Below, piece by piece: positions 1 through 5,970 of a stretch of 8,726 nt of DNA. The notes under the pieces are model-generated. The model worked only from the letters and a program-made list of their open reading frames with translations. It had not been told where the DNA came from and did not search any database. The stretch comes from QYOJ01 sp964642545 (GTDB lineage: Bacteria > Bacteroidota > Bacteroidia > Bacteroidales > FEN-979): contig CAZXQU010000093.1 in the NCBI GenBank assembly GCA_964642545.1, positions 1 through 8,726 on the forward strand, given 5' to 3'. Position 1 is the stretch's first letter. Every line of letters begins with the position of its first letter. A program made the position numbers and the translations under genes.

Positions 1-753
1 ATGTCGAAAATTTTATCAAACACAAATTCAAACGCAAAGATCTTCCGCTCTATGAAATAACTCCAAAATTCGTAAGCGATTTCGAGTTCTACCTGAAGAC
101 AGCACGGAAATGCCGCCACAATTCCGCGGTTAAGTACCTGAAGAATTTCAAAAAGATTGTACGCATTGCCCTGGCGAACGGCTGGATGAAAACCGATCCC
201 TTTATCAATGTAACATACCATCTGGATGATGTGGATATGGACTTCCTGGATGAGAATGAACTGCATACCTTATTATATATGGAGTTCAAAATCGAAAGGA
301 TCCAGCAGGTGAAAGATGTTTATCTCTTTTGCTGTTTTACGGGACTGGCCTTTATTGACGTGAAAACCCTACGTTACACCGATATTGAAACAAAAGGTGA
401 TGCCATTTGGATAAAAAAACGCCGGCAGAAAACGAAAAACTGGTGTCATATTCCGTTGCTTCCTCCGGCTATGCAGTTGATTGATAAGTATAGTTCACAT
501 CCATATTGCCTGAAGACAAATTGTGTGCTACCTGTCCTCAGTAACCAGAAGAGTGAATGCTTATTTGAAAGAGATCGCCGACCTGACAGGTATTAAAAAG
601 AACCTCAGCACACATACTGCCCGCCATACTTTTGCTACAACCGTTACCTTGGCTAACCAGATTTCTATTGAGGTGGTTTCAAAAATGCTCGGCCATTCCA
701 GTATCAATATGACCAAGAAGTACGCCCGTGTGGTCGATGAACCGTTCTTCTAA
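1..753 (+). pseudogene. Tyrosine recombinase/integrase, 5'-truncated by window edge and frameshifted
   Basis: A site-specific recombinase of the Bacteroidota SAM-like integrase family, which would cut and rejoin DNA for a mobile element. The reading frame is open from base 3, so the true start lies left of the window. The N-terminal core-binding helices (RKCRHNSAVKYLKNFKKIV) lead into the catalytic domain (VYLFCCFTGLAFIDVKTL, then the RRQKTK beta-hairpin lysine region). Around 549-553 (cagaagagtg) one extra base breaks the frame: the first frame stops at 596, while NAYLKEIADLTGI continues in the +1 frame to a TAA at 751-753. The shifted part keeps the catalytic HTAR (HxxR), LGH and tyrosine (KKYARVVDE). 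The protein ends only a few residues after VVDE, shorter than usual, so the 3' end also looks truncated. The first catalytic Arg position in FTGLAF is not Arg, which is common in Bacteroidota integrases. Decay is inferred; a sequencing error at the frameshift cannot be excluded. Confidence 0.85.
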
Positions 754-1974
754 TTACCATAAAAATCCGAACAAAATCAATGGGATTCCTTGGGTGGAGC
801 CAGGCTGGGAGAGGATGAATTTTTCCCTGATGCTTGTTCCTTTAAACTGAGATGCTCCTTTTCCGGATCCGCCAATCTCGAAGACTAGTTTCCTTTTATT
901 GTGAAACAGTATGTAATCCGGGAGTTTCTCTCCGCGTAAGCTCTTCAGGTAGTTCACAGTCAAACTGGCTCCTGTTACATGATGGATGAAGAACTCCTCC
1001 CGGGTGGCGCCGATTAACCGGTTCTCATCCACACCATATGACAAGTTAGCCCGGAGGGTTGGAACAAGGAGTATTTTGGGCTCCGGCATCACATTAGCAC
1101 CATAAGGGAGGATGATGCTGACAAGAGAAGCTGATTGCATTAGTGCGACATATTGCTGCGCTTTGTATTTCGTTATACCGGTGTTTCTGGATATGGAGGA
1201 GTAACTGCATCCATCAATTCCCGATCTGGCAAGGAACAGCAATACAGAACGTATTTGCAACAGGTCTTCATGGGATAGTTTTCCGGCAGTAAGCATATCC
1301 CGTTGAATTACTTTTTCAACGATGGCCGATACCACAGAGGGAAGGGGTGAAACCAGGCAGGCAGGGAGTGCACCGAGAAATGAAAAATCCTTGAAGTCCG
1401 CTTCAAACGGGTAGATTGATTGGTACAATTCGTTCGGCTTTTCAAGAAGATCATCCAGGGCTATTGGAGGGACTTCCCCCTTGTTGGTGAATGCCAGATA
1501 TTCGCGGAATGAGAAAAGAGGAAGGTGCTGGAGGGTGAGTCTTCGGGAAAGGTCAAATTTACTTGCTGTAATTTCCAGAGCTGAGGATGATGTAAAGATG
1601 ATTTGCATTTCGGAAAAATCATAGATCTTCTTCAGCTGCCCTTCCCATCCAGGTAGTGCATGGATCTCATCAATGAAAAGGTATTTGATCTGATAGGTTT
1701 CGGCAAGAAACGTTGCAAGCTCAAATAGGTCGTTACCTGCCGGGAGTGTGTCGGCACTTAAGTATAGTGAGTTTGGATGTGCAGCTCGGAGTTGCCTCAA
1801 TAAAATGGTCTTCCCCGTACCACGCAGGCCAACAATACCGGTAATCTGTCTGGCTTTGGTTAACAAATATTCCAAATGCGGATATACGTATCGTTTTCTT
1901 GGGTATTTGTTTCCATCGGTTTTGGCTATCCTGTCCAACTTCAGGATGTTCTCAATCAATCCGGGTTGCATCAT
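754..1974 (-). CDS. AAA+ ATPase, AAA_14/DUF4143 type (COG1373-like)
   Basis: A predicted P-loop ATPase of about 406 residues, probably cytoplasmic; cellular role unknown for this family. Visible parts: Walker A GLRGTGKT at residues 49-56, Walker B YLFIDEIH at 98-105, a sensor-1-like strand IIFTSSS at 125-131, a likely winged helix around 252-290 (SYSSISRNTGITKYKAQQYV), and a C-terminal domain with REEFF near 325, PDYIL near 352 and KLVFEIGG near 362-369. The C-terminal part resembles the nuclease-fold domain of DUF4143 proteins, but FEIGG replaces the usual E-x-K, so cleavage activity is doubtful. An upstream in-frame ATG at 2007 exists. The ATG pair at 1974/1971 is preferred because a TAnnTTTG box (1995-2002) overlaps the longer N-terminus. 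The gene ends base-to-base against the stop of the upstream recombinase and is followed by a second recombinase remnant, so it is probably cargo of, or an insertion in, a mobile region. Confidence 0.85.
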   Translation of the reverse strand: MMQPGLIENILKLDRIAKTDGNKYPRKRYVYPHLEYLLTKARQITGIVGLRGTGKTILLRQLRAAHPNSLYLSADTLPAGNDLFELATFLAETYQIKYLFIDEIHALPGWEGQLKKIYDFSEMQIIFTSSSALEITASKFDLSRRLTLQHLPLFSFREYLAFTNKGEVPPIALDDLLEKPNELYQSIYPFEADFKDFSFLGALPACLVSPLPSVVSAIVEKVIQRDMLTAGKLSHEDLLQIRSVLLFLARSGIDGCSYSSISRNTGITKYKAQQYVALMQSASLVSIILPYGANVMPEPKILLVPTLRANLSYGVDENRLIGATREEFFIHHVTGASLTVNYLKSLRGEKLPDYILFHNKRKLVFEIGGSGKGASQFKGTSIREKFILSQPGSTQGIPLILFGFLW

Positions 1975-1994
1975 ATAGAGTCTATTTTCAAGTA

Positions 1995-2029
1995 CAAATA
2001 TATGCATTTCGGCAAAAATATTTTCAAAA
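1995..2029 (-). promoter_or_regulatory. Candidate Bacteroidota promoter for the ATPase gene
   Basis: On the minus strand, TATATTTG (1995-2002) matches the Bacteroidota -7 consensus TAnnTTTG. A TTTTG (2025-2029) sits 22 bp further upstream, within the spacing accepted for the -33 element. Transcription would start near 1987, about a dozen bases before the ATG at 1974. Inferred from sequence only. Confidence 0.45.
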
Positions 2030-2089
2030 TGTATAGCATTTTGTCAAATAAATTTTCGAAATGCTCATCTACCTTATTGCCTATCAAAC

Positions 2090-2239
2090 CGGACCTTCGC
2101 CACCCTAACCCTCCGCAAAGGGATCCGGATCGAGTATGTATCAAAACTCCTTGGTCACGCTGATCTAAAAGAAACCCAAATCTATGCAAAAATTGTTGAT
2201 AAGGAGTTAGATAAGCCGATGGAGGTGTTTAATGAGTGA
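2090..2239 (+). pseudogene. C-terminal remnant of a second tyrosine recombinase
   Basis: About 49 codons in one frame end at TGA 2237-2239 and read as the end of an integrase catalytic domain: RTFATLTLRKGIRIEYVSK, then LLGHADLKETQIYAKIVDKE and a short tail. The conserved R of HxxR, the LGH histidine and the QIYAK tyrosine are present. The HxxR histidine is missing because the similarity begins just after it (upstream codons read CLSN), so everything N-terminal to the R is gone. It covers the same domain segment as the recombinase ending at 753 but differs in sequence, so it is a separate recombinase and not the displaced tail of the first. It has no start codon and cannot make a functional protein. 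Confidence 0.8.
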
Positions 2240-2255
2240 TGCTCCTGGATGAGTT

Positions 2256-2379
2256 CTAAAAGCAATACCTTCCTCCCACCACTGTCACCCGGGGAGGCAC
2301 ACCATTCTCTTCAAAAAATAGATACCCATCCTGGAGGTTGGACCAGAAGGTTCCACTGGCCTGAAAGGCAAAAAAACGC
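2256..2379 (-). other. Gene-poor spacer with a possible minus-strand coding fragment
   Basis: The stretch from 2240 to 2379 holds no convincing gene. On the minus strand a frame ending at TAG 2256-2258 is open for about 40 codons and reads like protein (ASGTFWSNLQDGYLFFEENG, then VPPRVTVVGGRYCF), with no start codon because its upstream end runs into the ackA terminator. It may be a degraded fragment of an unrecognised gene or chance. No family is recognised. Confidence 0.2.
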
Positions 2380-2411
2380 AAACCACTGAAAGTACAGTAT
2401 TTCAGTGGTTT
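2370..2411 (-). terminator. Intrinsic terminator of the ackA operon
   Basis: A perfect 12-bp stem (2380-2391 pairing with 2400-2411, core AACCACTGAAA/TTTCAGTGGTT) closes an 8-base loop directly after the ackA stop. On the minus strand the stem is followed by GCG and seven T (2370-2376). The plus strand also has T-rich sequence after the stem, so it may work in both directions and insulate ackA from the decayed mobile region. Confidence 0.8.
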
Positions 2412-3614
2412 TTACATTTTTGTTACGATCTGTTGTGTATGCTCGGCGATGATCAACTCCTCGTTGGTTGGGACCGTCATCACGGTAACTTTGGAGGATT
2501 GTTTACTTAATACCTTCTCCTGTCCCCTAACTCCCTGGTTCAGCTCATTATCGAACTCAATGCCCATGCATTCCAGGTGTGAGCAGCAGGCTTCACGTGT
2601 TTTCCAGTCGTTCTCACCGATGCCACCTGTGAAGATCAATATATCGAGTCCGCCAAGTGCAGCAATATAGGCACCGATGTACTTCTTAATCCGGTAACGG
2701 TACATGGAAAGTCCAAGAATTGCCCGCTCGTGACCCTCTTCCGCAGCCTTCTCAATTTCGCGCATGTCGGATGATATCCCTGTAATACCGAGCATTCCGC
2801 TATGTTTATTAAAAAGGGTATCAGCCACCTTGATACTCAGCTCCTCTTGCTCAACCACAAAAGTCATAATGCCCAGATCCGTATCCCCGGCTCGTGTTCC
2901 CATGATTAATCCTTCAACAGGCGTAACTCCCATAGAGGTATCGATGGAGTGGCCGTTAAGAATGGCAGCCATTGACGAACCATTTCCGAGATGGCAGGTG
3001 ATGATCCTCTTTGTATTCATATCCACATTCAGGATTTCGCAGGCACGACGCGCTACATAGTAATGGCTTGTTCCGTGAAATCCATAACGACGGATTCCGT
3101 ATTTGGTATACAATGAATACGGGATGGCATACATGTATGCATGCTCGGGCATGGTCTGATGAAACGCCGTATCAAAAACTGCAACCTGTGGCACAAGAGG
3201 CAACAAGAGCTGCATCGCCTGAATCCCACTAAGATTTGCCGGGTTATGAATGGGCGCCAATGGAATGCATGCTTTAACATCCTTGATGGTCTCATCGGTA
3301 ATCAATACACTCTCTCTGAACCGTTCGCCTCCATGAACCACCCGGTGGCCAACAGCATCGATTTCGGAGAGTGAATCGAGACAGCCGTGTTTCTTGCTGA
3401 TCAATACACCCAGTATATATTCAATCCCAACACTATGGTCAATCACCTCGCCTTCCAGCTTTACTTTGGTTCCATCAGGCTTTTCAAATTTCATGAAGGA
3501 ACCCTTCAACCCAATTTTTTCTACAATCCCTTTGCCAAGGATGGTTTTTTTTTCAATGTTGAAGAGCTGGTATTTGATGGAGGAACTTCCGCAATTTAAA
3601 ACGAGAATATTCAT
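2412..3614 (-). CDS. ackA: Acetate kinase
   Basis: Acetate kinase interconverts acetyl phosphate + ADP and acetate + ATP in the cytoplasm, the ATP-yielding last step of acetate fermentation. The 400-residue length is normal. Family signatures are intact: NILVLNCGSSSIKYQLF at the N-terminus, GHRVVHGGERF at 89-99, VFDTAFHQTMP at 146-156, YGFHGTSH at 177-184, HLGNGSSMAAI near 208, GTRAGDTD near 239-246 and FTGGIGEN at 328-335. Residues matching those known in the Methanosarcina enzyme are present: N7, R91, H123, D148, F179, H180, R241 and the Glu in PTNEEL. The ATG at 3614 overlaps the stop of the upstream dehydrogenase gene by four bases, implying translational coupling. No phosphotransacetylase (pta) gene lies beside it in the window. 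A propionate or butyrate kinase role is less likely but cannot be ruled out from sequence. Confidence 0.97.
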   Translation of the reverse strand: MNILVLNCGSSSIKYQLFNIEKKTILGKGIVEKIGLKGSFMKFEKPDGTKVKLEGEVIDHSVGIEYILGVLISKKHGCLDSLSEIDAVGHRVVHGGERFRESVLITDETIKDVKACIPLAPIHNPANLSGIQAMQLLLPLVPQVAVFDTAFHQTMPEHAYMYAIPYSLYTKYGIRRYGFHGTSHYYVARRACEILNVDMNTKRIITCHLGNGSSMAAILNGHSIDTSMGVTPVEGLIMGTRAGDTDLGIMTFVVEQEELSIKVADTLFNKHSGMLGITGISSDMREIEKAAEEGHERAILGLSMYRYRIKKYIGAYIAALGGLDILIFTGGIGENDWKTREACCSHLECMGIEFDNELNQGVRGQEKVLSKQSSKVTVMTVPTNEELIIAEHTQQIVTKM

Positions 3615-4579
3615 TCTTTAGTTGTTTTTTTAGAGATATTTTCACCTTCGCAATTGTATTCATAAAATCCCGAACAGGTACTTCTGCCCAGTTTGTTTCC
3701 CCGAACCAGTTTCTTCAGAATCGGGGAGGCAATATACCTCGGGTTTCCAAACTCACCATAAAGGTTTTCCATCCAGCGGAGCACCTTTTCAAGGCCAATC
3801 TTGTCAGCCAGTTCAAAAGGTCCCAAAGGCATGTTAAAGCTCGTTCGAGCCGTGAGGTCAATATTTTCCATTGTCCCTACCCCCTCCATCAACACTTCAC
3901 ACGCTTCATTGAGCAGCACAACAAAAAGCCTGACACTGATCAGTCCGGGTGATTCGATAACCGGAATGGCGATTTTATCCAGCAATGCGACAAATTTCAT
4001 CACCTTGTCGTATGATTCGTCGGAGGTATGCAGTCCACGTGCTACCTCGGCAACACTGGCCCCGGGAGCTGATGTAGAAATATGCATACTCACGCACCGT
4101 TCTTTGTGCTCAAGTTCCGACGACATTTCGGTAATCACCAATGTAGATGAGTTGGTTGCAATGATACAATCAGGACTAACATACTGTTCAATATTCCGAA
4201 AAATCTGTTTTCTCATGATCAGGCTGGACTCTCGCTGTTTCGACCGGATGGCATCGATTACCAGTTCGCAATCCTTAAAGTCGGCATAGGAAATAGTTCC
4301 TTTGATTCGGGATAGAATCGCCGCTTTATCACTTGGCGTGAGTCCCCAGTGGTTTATTTGCCGATCCAACTCCCTGGCAATCTCTGAAAAAGCCTTTTCG
4401 ATAAGTTCCTGACTGAGTTCCAGAAAAATAACCTCAATTCCGTGCTTTGCAGCAGTAATGGTCAAATCCTGTCCAACAGTGCCACAGCCGACAATACCAA
4501 TCGTTGAAAAGAGTACTTTTGGTCTCGATTCCTTGCTAAGTCCGTAATTTTCAATTGGTTCTACTAATAATTCTGTCAT
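3611..4579 (-). CDS. 3-hydroxyacyl-CoA dehydrogenase family protein (divergent)
   Basis: A 322-residue protein with the two-domain layout of 3-hydroxyacyl-/3-hydroxybutyryl-CoA dehydrogenases, which oxidise or reduce 3-hydroxyacyl-CoA with NAD(H). The Rossmann domain starts at residue 26 (TIGIVGCGTVGQDL, GxGxxG at 31-36), with an acidic residue at the end of strand 2 (FLELS). ATNSST at 141-146 matches the ATNTSS catalytic-Ser region, and H166 and E178 fit the catalytic His-Glu pair. The C-terminal helical domain runs from about 210 (LLNEACEVLMEGVGTMENID, then MPLGPFELADKIGLE) to SGFYEY near 303-308. Oddities: the canonical SPGFVVNR motif is SPGLISVR, so the active-site Asn is Val216, and the H-F-x-N-P stretch after the His is lost (MHISTSAPGA). 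The substrate may therefore differ. It is the first gene of an operon with ackA. About 25 residues precede the Rossmann fold. Confidence 0.8.
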   Translation of the reverse strand: MTELLVEPIENYGLSKESRPKVLFSTIGIVGCGTVGQDLTITAAKHGIEVIFLELSQELIEKAFSEIARELDRQINHWGLTPSDKAAILSRIKGTISYADFKDCELVIDAIRSKQRESSLIMRKQIFRNIEQYVSPDCIIATNSSTLVITEMSSELEHKERCVSMHISTSAPGASVAEVARGLHTSDESYDKVMKFVALLDKIAIPVIESPGLISVRLFVVLLNEACEVLMEGVGTMENIDLTARTSFNMPLGPFELADKIGLEKVLRWMENLYGEFGNPRYIASPILKKLVRGNKLGRSTCSGFYEYNCEGENISKKTTKE

Positions 4580-4629
4580 AATATCTGATGAATTTCAACG
4601 GTCTGATAACTATAAAAAATATGCGACTG

Positions 4630-4637
4630 CAAATGTA
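4630..4637 (-). promoter_or_regulatory. Candidate -7 promoter box for the dehydrogenase-ackA operon
   Basis: The minus strand reads TACATTTG, an exact match to TAnnTTTG, 50 bases upstream of the ATG at 4579; the leader would be about 40 nt. No clear TTG -33 element was seen at the expected distance. The rest of the 4580-4720 gap shows only the heptamer array at its right end. Confidence 0.45.
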
Positions 4638-4692
4638 TGATTATTTCTCATTTGTTAACAGATTCACAGCCAGAAAAAGCAAAAAACAATCG

Positions 4693-4727
4693 TTGCCAAC
4701 TGCAGACTGCCAACTGCCAACTAGAAC
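4693..4727. repeat. Heptamer array A (CTGCCAA units)
   Basis: Five consecutive 7-bp units in register: ttgccaa, ctgcaga, ctgccaa, ctgccaa, ctagaac. On the minus strand the unit is TTGGCAG, and the array starts at the TAG stop of the response regulator gene (4721-4723). The same TTGGCAG core recurs in array F at 8391-8398. Confidence 0.75.
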
Positions 4728-5881
4728 AACGGCGCTGCATACCGTCGGATGTCTTCCGCATGAATGCTGTCAGGACACAAAATCACTAACCGTTCCACCA
4801 CATTTCTGAGTTCACGGATATTGCCTGTCCAGTTGAACTTTTTGAGTTCTTCGATGGCCTCTGGAGTGATCTCCATAACCGGTTTTCCCTGCGATTCGCA
4901 GAACTCCTCGATGAAGTATCCAGTAAGTAGAGGGATGTCATCCGGACGATCTTTCAGTGCTGGGACCTCAATGATGATTACGCTGAGTCGGTGGTAGAGA
5001 TCTTCGCGGAAACTTTTTCGCTGGATTTCCTCTTTCAAGTTTTTGTTGGTGGCGACAACTACCCTTACATCCACCGGGATCTCCTTTTCGCCTCCTACCC
5101 GGGTAATCTTATTCTCCTGTAGCGCCCGGAGTACTTTAGCCTGGGCAGCCAGGCTCATGTCGCCGATCTCATCGAGGAAGAGGGTGCCCCCATCGGCGCT
5201 CTCGAAGGCTCCTTTGTGTTGTTTTACTGCAGAAGTGAATGATCCTTTCTCATGACCGAACAACTGACTTTCAATCAGTTCAGAGGGAATAGCTGCACAG
5301 TTGACCTCGACGAATGGTCCGTCAGCGCGTTTACTGAATTCGTGAATGTATCTTGCCACCAGCTCTTTGCCGGTTCCGTTGGAGCCTGTAATTAACACCC
5401 GTGCATCGGTTGGCGCAACCTTGCCAATCATCTCTCTTACAGCCAGTATTGATTGTGACTCTCCCACCATCCGGTAGCGCTGCTCTACCTTTCGTCTTAA
5501 TCTTCTTGTCTCGTCCATCAGGGAGGCTTTGTCCAGGGCATTGCGGATAGTTACAAGAAGTCGGTTCAGATCGAGTGGTTTGGCTATATAATCATACGCG
5601 CCCTTTTTTATCGCCTGTACAGCCGTTTCGATTGTCCCATGCCCGGAGATCATGATCACGGGTGCATCACTCAAAACCAGCAACTGGTCCAGTGCCTCCA
5701 TGCCGTCCAACTTAGGCATCTTAATGTCGCATAAAATGACATCAAAGTATTGTTCCTTCACCTTGGCAATTCCTTCAAGTCCATCTGCAGCATCCTCCAC
5801 CATGAATTTCTCGTATTCGAGGATCTCCCTTAACGTATTCCGGATGCTCTTTTCATCGTCGATCACAAGTATTCGTGCCAT
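4721..5881 (-). CDS. NtrC-type response regulator, receiver plus sigma-54 AAA+ domain, no HTH
   Basis: A 386-residue two-component response regulator. Receiver domain at about 1-118 (MARILVIDDE, phosphoacceptor D52 in LCDIKMP, K101). AAA+ sigma-54 interaction domain at about 137-365: Walker A GSNGTGKE at 166-173, Walker B GGTLFLDE at 231-238, arginines in FREDLYHRLS at 291-300, and sensor II GNIRELRN at 353-360. The sigma-54 contact loop GAFTGA is GSFTSA (213-218). The protein ends at YAAPLF, soon after the AAA+ lid, so the C-terminal Fis-type DNA-binding domain usual in NtrC is absent. It may act from solution or through a partner. A GTG at 5887 would add two residues; the ATG at 5881 gives the standard MARILVIDDE start. 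It is divergent from the secreted FG-GAP protein gene. No histidine kinase is in the window. Phosphorylation and sigma-54 activation are inferred from the family. Confidence 0.92.
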   Translation of the reverse strand: MARILVIDDEKSIRNTLREILEYEKFMVEDAADGLEGIAKVKEQYFDVILCDIKMPKLDGMEALDQLLVLSDAPVIMISGHGTIETAVQAIKKGAYDYIAKPLDLNRLLVTIRNALDKASLMDETRRLRRKVEQRYRMVGESQSILAVREMIGKVAPTDARVLITGSNGTGKELVARYIHEFSKRADGPFVEVNCAAIPSELIESQLFGHEKGSFTSAVKQHKGAFESADGGTLFLDEIGDMSLAAQAKVLRALQENKITRVGGEKEIPVDVRVVVATNKNLKEEIQRKSFREDLYHRLSVIIIEVPALKDRPDDIPLLTGYFIEEFCESQGKPVMEITPEAIEELKKFNWTGNIRELRNVVERLVILCPDSIHAEDIRRYAAPLF

Positions 5882-5891
5882 ATTCACGGAG

Positions 5892-5926
5892 TTTGGTTCA
5901 AAGATAGAAAAGATTCGGTAAATTTG
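5892..5926 (+). promoter_or_regulatory. Candidate promoter of the FG-GAP secreted protein gene
   Basis: TTTG (5892-5895) and TAAATTTG (5919-5926) match the Bacteroidota -33 and -7 elements with a 23-bp spacer. Transcription would start near 5933, where heptamer array B begins. The GTG at 5926 overlaps the last base of the -7 box, so it is unlikely to be the start codon. Confidence 0.55.
5899..5906 (-). promoter_or_regulatory. Candidate -7 promoter box of the response regulator gene
   Basis: The minus strand reads TATCTTTG, an exact TAnnTTTG match, 18 bases before the ATG at 5881. The predicted start near 5892 gives a leader of about 11 nt. It lies within the spacer of the opposing plus-strand promoter, so the two promoters overlap. 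No clear -33 element was seen. Confidence 0.45.
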
Positions 5927-5932
5927 TGATAT

Positions 5933-5960
5933 GTGAAATACGAAATACGAAACACGAAAC
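5933..5960. repeat. Heptamer array B (ACGAAAT/ACGAAAC units)
   Basis: Four 7-bp units in register: gtgaaat, acgaaat, acgaaac, acgaaac. The array lies in the likely 5' leader of the FG-GAP protein gene, beginning at the predicted transcription start and ending 10 bases before the TTG start codon. Confidence 0.75.
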
Positions 5961-5970
5961 GGATAGGAAT

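Noticed and set aside
742..2090. ATPase interval as a classical insertion sequence inside one integrase gene
   Set aside because: No terminal inverted repeats or target duplication were found, and the two recombinase pieces cover the same domain with different sequences, so they are not halves of one gene.
1971..2189. Minus-strand frame upstream of the ATPase
   Set aside because: It overlaps the recombinase remnant and the ATPase promoter, and has low-complexity content with no recognisable domain.
3801..4289. Long plus-strand frame opposite the dehydrogenase gene
   Set aside because: It lies antisense to a well-supported gene and has no recognisable domain; it is a shadow of codon bias.
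4693..4727. TTGGCAG repeats as sigma-54 -24/-12 promoters
   Set aside because: The GG and GC dinucleotides do not fall at the required spacing, and the repeat period explains the similarity.
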